From Desulfocicer sp963675955 (GTDB taxonomy: Bacteria; Desulfobacterota; Desulfobacteria; Desulfobacterales; Desulfobacteraceae): a DNA stretch of 64,000 bases. The translations under genes were made by a program, and so were the position numbers. Each line of letters starts with the position of its first letter. Within the stretch, counting starts at the first letter, position 1. Below, one piece after another: positions 40,160-49,360 of this stretch. Below the pieces are notes generated by a model. It was not told the origin of the DNA. It worked only from the letters and a program-made list of their open reading frames with translations, and did not search any database. The stretch covers positions 62,001 to 126,000 of the forward strand of contig CAXXVR010000008.1 in NCBI GenBank assembly GCA_963675955.2, written 5' to 3'.

Positions 40160-40290
40160 GTAAATATCTGGTTTGTGGCTGTAAATGCTTAGCCATGGCC
40201 CCATATTCGCCTGTCTTGAACTGCATGACATATGAATGTCATGTGAGCAGGTCAAAGCAGGTGAAGACGGGGTGCAGGTCAGATATTTAT
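40160..40290. repeat. Dispersed palindromic repeat, copy 2
   Basis: GTAAATATCTG (40160-40170) and CAGATATTTAT (40280-40290) form the ends. The interior shares ACATATGAATG, GAGCAGGTCAAAGCAGG and GGGGTGCAGG with the copy at 35048-35159. It also overlaps the 3' end of a minus-strand gene. Confidence 0.6.
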
Positions 40291-40811
40291 CAATCTTCTG
40301 ATTTAAACATCCATGGATTATAAAAATTTACCCCCGGAGGTGCAGGGGATGTGAAAAGGTTCCAGTCCAGGCGGTTATTGTCAATGGTATTGGCAACTTC
40401 CATGAGGGAAATGTGCAGGTGACAGGGGATTTTTGATTTTCTACCGGTGGTATCTGCTATATTCCCAAGAATTTCATCCCTGGTAATTGTTTTGCCCGGT
40501 CTCATGTCCGGGAAGGGCTGAATATGGGAATAAATAATGATAAACCGGGAATTGTTTTCAGGGCATTTCCTGTAATGAACAATTACCGATTTTCCAAGAA
40601 AATCATGGCATACATTTAACACGGTCCCCGGTGCCATGGCAGGCACTTTGACTTCGGGACTGACCCAGACGATTTTATCATTAATATCCCTGTACATGCC
40701 GATGTCCAGGCCTTCATGGCAGGTTTTCCTGTAACGGAAATCGCCCCACCATTTGGCATTGGAGTACAACAGCATCCCCTCAAAAAAACACCAGGTATTT
40801 TTATGGCACAC
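40290..40811 (-). CDS. M23-family peptidase-like protein, start unclear
   Basis: The frame carries M23 zinc motifs: HEGLD (first His and Asp), YSHI, and HLHISL (HxH), so it is a LytM-type fold likely to cut peptidoglycan cross-links. No signal peptide is seen. The GTG at 40811 gives 173 residues but lacks a ribosome site. The frame is open upstream to a TGA at 40864, where the conserved part (RYLKKIATLNQLP) would read on without an ATG. The start may use a rare codon, or a base may be missing. It follows cooT. Confidence 0.65.
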   Translation of the reverse strand: MCHKNTWCFFEGMLLYSNAKWWGDFRYRKTCHEGLDIGMYRDINDKIVWVSPEVKVPAMAPGTVLNVCHDFLGKSVIVHYRKCPENNSRFIIIYSHIQPFPDMRPGKTITRDEILGNIADTTGRKSKIPCHLHISLMEVANTIDNNRLDWNLFTSPAPPGVNFYNPWMFKSED

Positions 40812-40866
40812 CGGTAATTGATTAAGGGTGGCAATTTTTTTAAGATAGCGCTTGATTGTTCAACCC

Positions 40867-41061
40867 TCAAATGGCAACCAGCACAATTTTATGTGCCATC
40901 AGGTTAATGTCTTCAATTCTACCGGTTATCTCCTGGCGATCGCCCAGAAGGCCTTTTAAAACAAAGGTGTTGGTGCCAGAAGGCGTGATGGCAGCAACGT
41001 TTTCCATTATAAGGGTTTCTGAACCATCTTGTTTTTTTAAAAATACGTTTGATTCACACAT
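40867..41061 (-). CDS. CooT-like nickel-binding protein
   Basis: This 64-residue protein starts MCESNVFL and ends EDINLMAHKIVLVAI, matching the small CooT family, whose Cys2 binds nickel in dimers. Whether it serves carbon monoxide dehydrogenase here cannot be seen because no CODH gene is in the window. It lies between the UPF0280 gene and the M23 gene with small gaps on the same strand. Confidence 0.85.
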   Translation of the reverse strand: MCESNVFLKKQDGSETLIMENVAAITPSGTNTFVLKGLLGDRQEITGRIEDINLMAHKIVLVAI

Positions 41062-41190
41062 GGGATTCTCCTTTTTAACTTCATGCCCGGAACACGGTTT
41101 TGCGGGCTATTCCACGCTCTACAGCCTACATTCCATATCAGGAAAAGCCAGGTGTTGCAAGGAAAAGGCAGGGCTTTGATGCGCCTTTTT

Positions 41191-41913
41191 TCACAGGCCA
41201 ACCAACTCCACCTCTCCCCAGGCACCCAGTTTCTTTTTCTTGATGACAATAATACCCTGAACACCGCCAATTTTTTTTCCATAATCGATGGCCGACTGGA
41301 TATCAGATTCGGTTTTCACCCGGTTTGCAAGGCTCGTTGCCACGGCATCCGCAAGGGTGCAGGAATCTGACAGTATGGTGACGGCATCTGCTTTACCAAA
41401 ACTTGTGGAGTGTCCGATGGTGCCAGATGAGGTGCAAAGGGCAAAGGGGGTTTCCCGGTTGGCGATTTTTACCCCCACCTTCATGCTCAATGGAGATTTT
41501 CCGGCAAAAATGGCAAGGGTGGTGTCGGAGCTGGTCTTTAAGAACACATCCCCCCCGTTTTCCACAATCGCCTGCTTTGACATGGCCATCAGATCTTTTC
41601 CCACATACTGGGCAATGGCTCCGGCAATGGCTGCCATGGGGCCCACCCGGGCTTTGATGCCTGCATCAATCATGTCTCTTATGATTTCAGGAACATGGGC
41701 TACCGGGGGCAGGGGAACCATGGATGTAAGAAAGGACGGGTGGGCCTGGATGTGATTTTCAATGTAGGTGCGGCAGGTGAGAACTGATTTTATGGCTTCC
41801 CGGGAGAGTGCTTTATCCGCCTGGATGTGCAGGTTGGTTTCCTTGACGGTGATGGTGAATGGCACAAGCCCTTTGCGTTTTGCATGGGCTCGATAATTTC
41901 TGTTATTAAACAT
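41191..41913 (-). CDS. UPF0280 family protein
   Basis: The 240-residue protein matches the UPF0280 (ApbE-like fold) family: GLVPFTITVKETNLHIQADKAL, MIDAGIKARVGPMAAIAGAIAQYVG and NGGDVFLKT, then GTIGHSTSFGKADAVTILSDSCTLADAVATSLAN. These are the ApbE-type FMN-handling motifs. The family's exact role is not established; related enzymes attach flavin. It overlaps the upstream dGTPase gene by 8 bp. Confidence 0.85.
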   Translation of the reverse strand: MFNNRNYRAHAKRKGLVPFTITVKETNLHIQADKALSREAIKSVLTCRTYIENHIQAHPSFLTSMVPLPPVAHVPEIIRDMIDAGIKARVGPMAAIAGAIAQYVGKDLMAMSKQAIVENGGDVFLKTSSDTTLAIFAGKSPLSMKVGVKIANRETPFALCTSSGTIGHSTSFGKADAVTILSDSCTLADAVATSLANRVKTESDIQSAIDYGKKIGGVQGIIVIKKKKLGAWGEVELVGL

Positions 41914-43075
41914 GGAGCGGCATCTCCATGTGCCTGGGTCTCATGGATTCCGGAGCCTGGCCGATAAAAAAAGAATCTGTCATGCCGGAGATAAAATCCC
42001 TTACAATCTCAGGTGGTGTATGAGTGTGACGGTATTGGTGGGAAAGTCCCCTTAAAAAGCGGGTAAAAACCGTCGAGTTTTGCTTGTCTTTTTCAAGGTC
42101 GTTTAAAAACATTTCAAAGAGGTATTCATAAATATTTTCAACGGCTTTAAGGTGATTTTTAATGAGGGGGTTTTTGTAAATACAGCGATAATTGAATTCT
42201 TTAAATGCGAGCAGGGCCTCAAATATGGGTTCACTGAATCCCACCTGGGGGGATCTCATGCTGGTGGCAATCAGGTCTGTAACAAGATTAAACACAATGG
42301 TACCGTTGGTGTTTCCAAGACGTGATGCGGTGATGCTCGGCAGATCCTCCCGGAGGATGAGGCCCAGTCGGATGGCGTCTTCAAAATCCCGGCCGATGTA
42401 GGCAATGGTATCTGCCATGCGTACCACACAGCCCTCGGAGGTCATGGGCATCTGGTCTGGTTTTTCCACGGTTTTCATCCATTCAACAGTGTCGTCAAAA
42501 TCCTCAAAGGTCTTATTTCGAAGTGGCTTTATCCGTCGGGCATGGATCTCACCATTGTGGCATAAGATGGCATCCAGGGTTTCCAGGGTAAGGTCCCATC
42601 CCCGGCCATGCCGCTCTATCTTTTCCAGAAACTGAACGGACTGCACGTTGTGATGAAAAAAGCCTATGCCATGTTTTTTGGTTAACCGTGAAAGGATACG
42701 TTCTCCGTCATGCCCAAAGGGGGGATGACCGATATCATGTCCCATGCTGACGGCCTCTATGAGATCTTCGTTGAGGCAGAGATATCTGCCGATGGTTCTG
42801 GCAATTCTGGACACCAGCTGAACATGGAGTACCCGATGGGAAAGATGATCATTTTTAATGAGGGAAAACACTTGGGTTTTATCAATGTAGCGGGTATAGG
42901 CAAGGGAATTTAGAATCCGATCGGCATCAACACAAAAGGACTGTCGATACTCCGGGGTCTGGCGTGTATCTGTGTGACGTCTGGTGGCGTTGTCACTGAA
43001 TGCTGACAGGGGTGAGCGTTGGTCATGTTCACGCTGGTCCAGCCCCTGTTTCATCAACCCTGTCAGCTCATTCAT
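41906..43075 (-). CDS. dgt: dGTP triphosphohydrolase-like HD protein
   Basis: The 389 residues have the HD-domain motif set: an RRHTDTRQTPEYRQSFCVDADRILNSLAYTRY front typical of dGTPases, HRVLHVQLVSRIARTIGR, HDIGHPPFGHDGE and RMADTIAYIGRDFEDA. It hydrolyses dNTPs to nucleoside and triphosphate and may limit dNTP pools. Its length matches the short class-2/3 dGTPase-like proteins. It lies 18 bp after mrp and overlaps UPF0280. Confidence 0.88.
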   Translation of the reverse strand: MNELTGLMKQGLDQREHDQRSPLSAFSDNATRRHTDTRQTPEYRQSFCVDADRILNSLAYTRYIDKTQVFSLIKNDHLSHRVLHVQLVSRIARTIGRYLCLNEDLIEAVSMGHDIGHPPFGHDGERILSRLTKKHGIGFFHHNVQSVQFLEKIERHGRGWDLTLETLDAILCHNGEIHARRIKPLRNKTFEDFDDTVEWMKTVEKPDQMPMTSEGCVVRMADTIAYIGRDFEDAIRLGLILREDLPSITASRLGNTNGTIVFNLVTDLIATSMRSPQVGFSEPIFEALLAFKEFNYRCIYKNPLIKNHLKAVENIYEYLFEMFLNDLEKDKQNSTVFTRFLRGLSHQYRHTHTPPEIVRDFISGMTDSFFIGQAPESMRPRHMEMPLHV

Positions 43076-43093
43076 GGCACCACCATTCTTCGT

Positions 43094-43972
43094 TTACAGT
43101 TGTTTTGTAATGTTGTCTACAATGGTTATAAATGCCTTGGAAAAGATGGATTCCGGGTTCTGCAGTACCACGGGGGAACCGGCATCTCCTGATTTTACCA
43201 CCTCTGTGTCAAAGGGGATGGAACCAAGAAAGGTCAATCCCTCTTTTTTTGCTGTGGCCTCGCCACCGCCGCTTTTAAAGAGCTCAATGATCTCATTGCA
43301 GTGGGGGCATTTAAATGGACCCATGTTTTCAACAATACCAAGAGTTTTTATTTTTACGGTGCGGCAGAAGGAAATTGATTTTCTCACATCGGCCAGGGCC
43401 ACTTCCTGGGGGGTTGTTACCACCACTGCCTGGGCATCGGGGATGGTCTGCACAACGGAAATGGGTTCATCACCGGTGCCGGGAGGGGCGTCAATGATGA
43501 GAAAATCCAGATCACCCCAGTCCACGGAGCCCACAAACTGTTTAATCATGCCGGTTTTGGCAGGCCCTCTCCAGATGATGGCCTGGTCTTTATCCTGCAT
43601 CAATGCCTGGATGGAAACCACCTTAAGGTTGTCATTGATTTTTTTGGGAAGCAACAGCTGATTGGGGGAAATATCGAGCAATTCTGTCATGCCAAACATC
43701 TGGGCAATGGAGGGTCCGTGGAGATCCACGTCCATAAGGCCGGTCTTAAAGCCTTTCTGAGCCAGACTTGCAGCAAGGTTGGCAGAAACACTGCTTTTTC
43801 CCACACCGCCTTTTCCACTCAATACAAAGATTTTGTTTTTGATCTTGGCAAGGGAGGTTTTAATCTGCGCCTCCTGTTCCTGCTGTTGATTGGCCTGTTT
43901 GGATTGGGAAGGGCATCCAGATGATTTCTTCTTTGCCTGATCCACACTGTCGTAAAGCATAATATTTTTCAT
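43094..43972 (-). CDS. Mrp/NBP35-type Fe-S carrier ATPase
   Basis: The 292-residue protein has the deviant Walker A VLSGKGGVGKSSVSANLA, a switch region DVDLHGPSIAQMFG, LDFLIIDAPPGTGDEP and the cluster-binding CPHC in GPFKCPHCNEI. It is a scaffold or carrier for Fe-S clusters. It opens the gene set with dgt, UPF0280, cooT and M23. The start at 43972 is immediately after GGAG; the next in-frame ATG (43960) has a more normal spacing. Confidence 0.9.
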   Translation of the reverse strand: MKNIMLYDSVDQAKKKSSGCPSQSKQANQQQEQEAQIKTSLAKIKNKIFVLSGKGGVGKSSVSANLAASLAQKGFKTGLMDVDLHGPSIAQMFGMTELLDISPNQLLLPKKINDNLKVVSIQALMQDKDQAIIWRGPAKTGMIKQFVGSVDWGDLDFLIIDAPPGTGDEPISVVQTIPDAQAVVVTTPQEVALADVRKSISFCRTVKIKTLGIVENMGPFKCPHCNEIIELFKSGGGEATAKKEGLTFLGSIPFDTEVVKSGDAGSPVVLQNPESIFSKAFITIVDNITKQL

Positions 43973-44174
43973 CTCCTGAAAAAATCGGGGTGGTTGTGAT
44001 TTTCATCCCTGGGGGATGTCTTTTTAAATCAAAGACCACGTCCAAAAAATCAATACATAAAAATTAATACATTATATCAGGTTCATGGCAGAGAATTGGA
44101 AAAAAACCATGTGAAAGGCTTTTAGCATACCTGTCCTGCCCCTGGCATTATGACGCATAACTTACAAATAATTA

Positions 44175-44951
44175 TCACGATCCTGATTCTGTCAAGTGAA
44201 AGACGCTGTCCTTGTCTCTAATGATAATATTAGGAGTGAATGCGGTGATCTGGAAACCAAGTTCCCGGTGGTGGCTGTCTGTTAAAACAGTGGTTTGAGC
44301 AATGGGGTAACCGTCAAAGTGGTTAAATTGAGCAAAGTTAAGTTTTATTACAGGAGGGCCATCCGAAGACAGTTTCCAGTAATCTGTCACCTGGCCAGTC
44401 TCATTGATAAATATTTTTTCCATGGGCAGTCCCCACCCGTTTTTAAAAATAAGCCGGGACGTATTATTTTCAGCCGTAAACAGGCTGACGTTACTTCCCC
44501 CTCTCAAGGGAATTTTTCCGGTGAGCAGTGCAATGATATCTTTAACCTTCACCGGCAGGGAAAGGATGGGCTTAAGGGATGGATTGGGCTGGTTCATTGT
44601 GTGTGGGGAATGCCTGCCTGTATGGGACACAAAGGTTAAGGTTTTCCCGTCTGCGGCAATGGTTTCCACAGGAATACCAGACGATAAAAGGGTCATGCGG
44701 AGACAATCTGGCCATTTTGCCACCCATGCCATGCGATAGGTTTCTGTTTTGCCGTTGCGGGTGAGAAAAAGATTGCCCGTGCCCCTGGAGGTGATGATTT
44801 CCTGGTTGAACTGATGCACCTTATCGGCAGCCTGCAGGGCCTTTAAATCTTGTTTCTGGTATCTGTCCGGTAACAGGGCACATCCGGATAAAAGAAACAG
44901 ACCCATTAAAAAAAACACGATCCGCAGTGCAGATCCGGAAAAATTATTCAT
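44175..44951 (-). CDS. LolB-like outer-membrane lipoprotein
   Basis: The 258-residue product has a lipoprotein signal with lipobox LLSGC (about 20-24). The mature part is beta-rich (FLTRNGKTETYRMAWVAKWPDCLRMTLLSS, then IPVETIAADGKTLTFVSHTGRHS) and resembles the LolB/LppM-type half-barrel that accepts lipoproteins at the outer membrane. A related family (DUF4292) is the main alternative. It overlaps the TPR gene by 8 bp. Confidence 0.6.
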   Translation of the reverse strand: MNNFSGSALRIVFFLMGLFLLSGCALLPDRYQKQDLKALQAADKVHQFNQEIITSRGTGNLFLTRNGKTETYRMAWVAKWPDCLRMTLLSSGIPVETIAADGKTLTFVSHTGRHSPHTMNQPNPSLKPILSLPVKVKDIIALLTGKIPLRGGSNVSLFTAENNTSRLIFKNGWGLPMEKIFINETGQVTDYWKLSSDGPPVIKLNFAQFNHFDGYPIAQTTVLTDSHHRELGFQITAFTPNIIIRDKDSVFHLTESGS

Positions 44952-46683
44952 GGAGGGTCTGTTCCAGAATTTTTATTTTCTCGATGATATCTGCCTTGTT
45001 GGTGGTGGCTTTCTTTAAGGCCTTTTTGTATATCTCAAGTGCTTTTTCAGGGTTGCTGGCTTTCTGATAGGCATCTCCAAGATGTTCTGCAACCACCGGA
45101 TCATGGGAAGACAGTGTCAGTGCACGCTCCAGATACTCAATGGCCTTTGGGTAATCTGCCTTGCGGTAATACACCCACCCAAGACTGTCTGTTATATATC
45201 CATCATCGGGATTCAATGCCATGGCTTTCTTGATTAATGATTCGGCAAGTTCCAGTTCTATGCCAAGGTCAGCATAGGTATACCCCAGATAATTCAGGGC
45301 CGTTGCATTGTCTGGTTCCAGTGCGATGACCTTCTGCATAATCCGGATGGACTGATCCTTATTTCCCCATTTGTCGTGGACAATACCTGCCCGGAACAGC
45401 ATTTCTGCATTTTCTGGATAAAGAACCAGACCTTTATCCAGCATTTCAATGGACTTGGCATATTGATTCAGATCCTCGTAAATGGATGCCAGATAGGAGA
45501 TTATCTCAGGATCATTGGGTAGTTCCCGGTGTTTTTGTAAAAGAAACTCTATGGCTTTTTCAGGCTGTTCTTTCTGAGTGTATAGATAGGCAATGTGGAT
45601 GATACTTTTTCGATAATGCTCGGTACCGGGCCGGATCTGTTTAAAATGATAGATGGCCTTATCAATGTCTTGTACCGCATCATAGGAAACCCCTGCCAGG
45701 TAATGAAGGATCGGGTTCTCCGGTGCTCCGGCAAGAAGACCGGTAAAGATAATCACAGCATCCTTGTATCGCTTGTTCCCCACAAATTCTTTGGCTGCAA
45801 GCATGAAAGGACCGGGATCTCGCCGATGCTTTTGTCCGAACTCCGCCAGCTGTTTCTGGGCCAGATCTTTTTTCCCATGGTGGTAGTAATACAGGGAACG
45901 TTCCAGGGAGGCGCGTATGTTGTGGGGATCTATGACAAGAATTTCTTTATAAAGCTTGATTATTTCCGGAGACAGTCTGGTTTCATTGCGGGGATCAGAT
46001 TTATAAATGGAGATAAGCTCAAATCGGGGTTCCACCAGTTCTGAATTTAACTCAATGGTTTTTTTAAAGGCCTTTTCCGCATATTCAATATTATTTTGCA
46101 TGGCATGAATTCTGCCGAGGAAAAAAGGAGCCACATAGGACTTGGGAAATTGCTTTGCCATTCTTGTGTAAAGGGAAAAAGCCTCTTCCATGTTATCTTG
46201 CTCCATGCAGAGACTGCCAAGTACAATATAGGCATTTTCATTATCCGGTTGAAGATGGATGATTTTCTGGTAAAGGGCTTTTGCCTCTGCATCCTGTTTT
46301 AATTGAAGATTCATTTTTGCAAGTAGAGAAAGGGCAACCACATTCTCCGGATGGGTTTTAACCATGCGTTCTGCCACTTCAATGGCCTTGGAAGGAGATT
46401 TAGTTTGAAGATATAACATCACCAGTTCCTGGTTGAGATATATGGAATCAGGATCAATGGCGATGGCTTTCAGTAAAAAAAATGTTGCCTTGTCCCACAT
46501 TCTTTTCTGTCTGTAGATTTCTGACTGCATATAGAGGTAATAGGCAGACTCCTTTTCCTCCACCAGGCTGAGCGGTTGGCTGGGTAATTGAGGGGCAGGG
46601 GAGGGAGGTGTGTGAGTCGGCCGGGTACATCCCTCGATTATGAGGACAACAATCACCAGGGGTAGAAAAAACGTTTTGTTCAT
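44944..46683 (-). CDS. TPR-repeat lipoprotein
   Basis: From the ATG at 46683 the protein of about 579 residues starts MNKTFFLPLVIVVLIIEGC, a clear lipobox. About 14 tetratricopeptide repeats follow (typical A-W-N-L-G...Y..A...Y..A patterns such as LNYLGYTYADLGIELELAESLIKKA and GWVYYRKADYPKAIEYLERAL). Such proteins act as scaffolds for outer-membrane or secretion complexes. It lies between rpoH and the LolB-like gene, so the three may form a stress-linked envelope operon; this is inference. Confidence 0.85.
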   Translation of the reverse strand: MNKTFFLPLVIVVLIIEGCTRPTHTPPSPAPQLPSQPLSLVEEKESAYYLYMQSEIYRQKRMWDKATFFLLKAIAIDPDSIYLNQELVMLYLQTKSPSKAIEVAERMVKTHPENVVALSLLAKMNLQLKQDAEAKALYQKIIHLQPDNENAYIVLGSLCMEQDNMEEAFSLYTRMAKQFPKSYVAPFFLGRIHAMQNNIEYAEKAFKKTIELNSELVEPRFELISIYKSDPRNETRLSPEIIKLYKEILVIDPHNIRASLERSLYYYHHGKKDLAQKQLAEFGQKHRRDPGPFMLAAKEFVGNKRYKDAVIIFTGLLAGAPENPILHYLAGVSYDAVQDIDKAIYHFKQIRPGTEHYRKSIIHIAYLYTQKEQPEKAIEFLLQKHRELPNDPEIISYLASIYEDLNQYAKSIEMLDKGLVLYPENAEMLFRAGIVHDKWGNKDQSIRIMQKVIALEPDNATALNYLGYTYADLGIELELAESLIKKAMALNPDDGYITDSLGWVYYRKADYPKAIEYLERALTLSSHDPVVAEHLGDAYQKASNPEKALEIYKKALKKATTNKADIIEKIKILEQTLHE

Positions 46684-46734
46684 GTTCGTCATGTCTCTTG
46701 TGGATTGAGAAGGTCTTGGTTGCATGGAAAAATT

Positions 46735-47712
46735 TTACACCTGGGAGTGATCGTAGGCGGCAAAGTCCGGCATTTCATTCTTGAAATATTCTTTCATCTT
46801 TTTGATGATATTATTTTCAATCTGTCGAACCCGTTCCCGGGAAATAGAATAGAGTTCCCCTATTTCCTGGAGCGTTAAAGAGTCATCGGAAAATATTCTT
46901 TTTTCAAATATATCCAGTTCCCGCTGGTTCAGTGTCAGTTTGAATTCATTCACCCGCAGGTGAAGAATGTCTTCAATTTCCTTTCTGGCAACCCGTTCTT
47001 CTGTGGAATCTGTTTCCACATTGATAAATTCAATACGTTCGGTGTCTGAATCATCCCGCAGGGGTTCATCAAGGGAGAGGTCCCAGCCATCCAGGCGTTG
47101 ATCCATCTCCACAATTTCCTGTTCTGATACCCCCATGCGTTCGGACAAAAGTTTGGGGCGGGGATCAAAGCCCTCTTCAATTAGCTTTTGTTTTTCTTTT
47201 TTAAGTCGGAAAAAAAGCTTTCGCTGGCCCTGGGTGGTGCCGATTTTCACCAGTCGCCAGTTGTCCATGATAAATTTTAGAATGTACGCCTTGATCCAGA
47301 AAGAGGCATAGTAAGAAAACTTCACATTTTTTTCAGGATCGAACTTTTTCACGGCCCGGACAAGGCCAATGTTGCCCTCCTGGATGAGATCCAGCAGGTT
47401 CTGCATCCAGATACGCTGAAAATCAAGGGCTATTTTTACCACCAGTCTCAAATTGGAGGTTACCATGATATAAGCAGCATCGCTGTCATTATCCATCTGG
47501 ATTTTTGTCCCGAGATCTTTTTCTTCATCCCGGGTCAAAAGTCTGTAGCGATTTATTTCAGCAAGGTAGCTTTGCAGCGGGTCCAGTTTCACCAGGGCTT
47601 TGCTGGAAACAGTGTGGCGTTTATCCGGTGGTGTAAGATAGCCTCTTCTCACTGCAGATTTTATTTCTTTCTGGGGTTTTAGTTTTACCTTGGCTTTGTT
47701 TTTTTTAACCAT
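46735..47712 (-). CDS. rpoH: RNA polymerase sigma factor, RpoH (sigma-32) type
   Basis: The 325-residue product from the ATG at 47712 has region 1.2 DPLQSYLAEINRYRLLTRDEEKDLG, region 2 NLRLVVKIALDFQRIWMQNLLDLIQEGNIGLVRAVKKFDPEKN, the RpoH box QRKLFFRLKKEKQ and region 4 LTLQEIGELYSISRERVRQIEN. The RpoH box separates it from RpoD and RpoS. An upstream start (47799) would add a basic extension that I consider less likely. It probably controls heat-shock genes. Confidence 0.9.
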   Translation of the reverse strand: MVKKNKAKVKLKPQKEIKSAVRRGYLTPPDKRHTVSSKALVKLDPLQSYLAEINRYRLLTRDEEKDLGTKIQMDNDSDAAYIMVTSNLRLVVKIALDFQRIWMQNLLDLIQEGNIGLVRAVKKFDPEKNVKFSYYASFWIKAYILKFIMDNWRLVKIGTTQGQRKLFFRLKKEKQKLIEEGFDPRPKLLSERMGVSEQEIVEMDQRLDGWDLSLDEPLRDDSDTERIEFINVETDSTEERVARKEIEDILHLRVNEFKLTLNQRELDIFEKRIFSDDSLTLQEIGELYSISRERVRQIENNIIKKMKEYFKNEMPDFAAYDHSQV

Positions 47713-47934
47713 TCTTTTTTTTAACCTTATATTTCCCGTTTTCCCAAAATAGTCCTGAAAAAACCGGATTATCGAGTGTAATCCTGTGTGCATTGCCATT
47801 CAAAAACAGGCTGTGCGCACAATTTGTATCATCATAGACCAAATAGAAATAAAATTCGATTAAAAAATTTTTTTACGGTAAATCTTTTTTTTTGTGGACA
47901 GATCGATTGGTTTTGATATATACACATCCTGTTT

Positions 47935-48012
<78 letters not shown>

Positions 48013-48049
48013 AAAAATCAAGGGGTTACAGTGAAAGCTGTAATCCTTT

Positions 48050-48079
48050 TTTTGTTTGGGGTGACAATAGGGTGACACC
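48050..48079. repeat. Left inner direct repeat of island 2 (putative arm sites)
   Basis: A 30-bp tract contains GGGTGACA twice at 11-bp spacing. It is identical to 62736-62765 at the right end. In 48080-48230 the only feature is a repeated GCCCATAAAAAAAGATCCTC (near 48091 and 48170). Confidence 0.6.
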
Positions 48080-48246
48080 GGTGCAAGGTTGCCCATAAAA
48101 AAAGATCCTCTCCATTCCAAAAAAATGATTTTAAATCCTGCCTGATATTTTTTTCACATTCACAAAGATTGCCCATAAAAAAAAAGATCCTCATCATTCA
48201 ATCAATGTGAATGACCATAAAAAACACATTTTCATACCTTCACCCC

Positions 48247-48336
48247 TGCTAATCCTGCTAATGTTGCTAAAGTAGTTGAAATCATTATATTAATCTCGTG
48301 CTAATGTTCTGCTAATGTTTGCTAATGTTCTGCTAA
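48247..48336 (-). repeat. Iteron array L: seven TTAGCA hexamers (TGCTAA on plus)
   Basis: TGCTAA starts at 48247, 48256, 48265, 48299, 48310, 48320 and 48331. Read on the minus strand the spacings are 11-10-11-34-9-9. A mirror-image array with exactly the same spacings lies at 60663-60752. Both are followed on the outer side by GGGGTGAxxGTATGAAAAT. Confidence 0.85.
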
Positions 48337-48516
48337 TGTTTTTTTCATGGGTTTCAGATCAAACGCCATGTTTTCCATTTCCTGCTGTTCAACCATTATT
48401 CCCACACCAAACGGCCCAGGCATAAACAGGCATATGTAATAGGCCACAACACCAGCCCCCACAATTACAACCCGCTTTTCAGGGTAGTAACTGCGGAAAA
48501 GTTGCGCCTTGCCCAA
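48322..48516 (-). CDS. Possible small protein (64 aa), unknown
   Basis: The start is TTG with no clear ribosome site. The product has a hydrophobic centre (RVVIVGAGVVAYYICLFMPGPFG) and ends inside the iteron array. A decayed relative exists in island 1 (11770-11859), the main reason to list it. Confidence 0.35.
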   Translation of the reverse strand: MGKAQLFRSYYPEKRVVIVGAGVVAYYICLFMPGPFGVGIMVEQQEMENMAFDLKPMKKTLAEH

Positions 48517-48989
48517 CCGTATGGGGAGTTACCCGCCACAGTACCTTTTTGTTTTCCCCAGGCCCAGCCGTCAGAACATGGCTTGAAATTGAGTTTCAGG
48601 TGGTGGGACGTACAAAAGCCTTGTCTGAAAGTTTTGTGAAGTTTTGGGGAAAATAAACGCTTTATCCTGGCCCCTGCATATGGAGTCCAAAAACTCAGCC
48701 CCAGGGAATAAAAGGATATGCCCTTTGCGCTGGTCCCCGGTAATGCCTTAATCCATATATGAGGGTTTTCACTGTCCAGATTTGGGCAGTGGTGCCACCT
48801 GACGGCCTATGTTTTACATATACCCCAGGGGATAAGCGGTCACAGCATACCTTTGGTATGAAATGATAAAGGCCACCCCCAGGGAAGGAGACCGGCCATA
48901 ATTGTTTGGCACCCGCAGGATGGTTATGCCGTGCTGTTTTGGCATAACTCAGCATGGCTTATACTGCCATTGGTAAGTGTAGCCGTATA

Positions 48990-49187
48990 CTACTTGATAT
49001 TGAACCTCTTCTTCAAATACGCCGTTGAGATTATCTCGCACTTGAGCCTTTCTCTTTGGAGTAATTTTAACTCTGAAGGAGTCAACATCTCGGTCTTTAA
49101 GAATGGATATTGCTTTTGATTTTTTGAGTGTTTGAAGTTTTCCAACGATATTATTTTTTCTGGTGTTTTTTTTGAGTTCTTTTTCAT
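48990..49187 (-). CDS. Possible small basic protein (65 aa), unknown
   Basis: AAGGAG lies six to seven bases before the ATG. The product is very Lys-rich (MKKNSKKTPEKIISLENFKH...LKKRFNIK). An alternative 96-residue frame overlaps it (48949-49239) without a ribosome site. It lies downstream of a terminator, so it would need its own promoter. 48517-48989 shows no convincing gene. Confidence 0.4.
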   Translation of the reverse strand: MKKNSKKTPEKIISLENFKHSKNQKQYPFLKTEMLTPSELKLLQRERLKCEIISTAYLKKRFNIK

Positions 49188-49283
49188 TGAAATTCTCCTT
49201 TACTTTGGAAGGGGTTTCCCCGGACGGCATTACAAACAATTTCTAATACTATGGGATAAAACAGTCAAATCAAATTAATGAGC

Positions 49284-49320
49284 AAAAAAAAAGGCCAGCC
49301 CCCGGCGTGGGAACTGGCCA
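49284..49320 (-). terminator. Rho-independent terminator after the shared module (island 2)
   Basis: On the minus strand GGCCAG/CTGGCC (with a 15-nt loop) is followed by nine T. It ends the 49946-49361 transcript. Confidence 0.85.
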
Positions 49321-49360
49321 TGATTGTTGATCCCCTTCCAGAAGGGTGAAACCATACTAT

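Noticed and set aside
48247..48336. Possible CRISPR array
   Set aside because: The repeats are only 6-8 bp with 9-11 bp spacing, far too short for CRISPR, and there are no cas genes.
48695..48955. 86-codon minus-strand frame in island 2
   Set aside because: No ribosome site and no matching frame in island 1, although short non-coding motifs of this stretch recur there.
48949..49239. 96-codon frame overlapping the 65-aa candidate
   Set aside because: TTG start without a ribosome site; the other frame has AAGGAG at the right distance.
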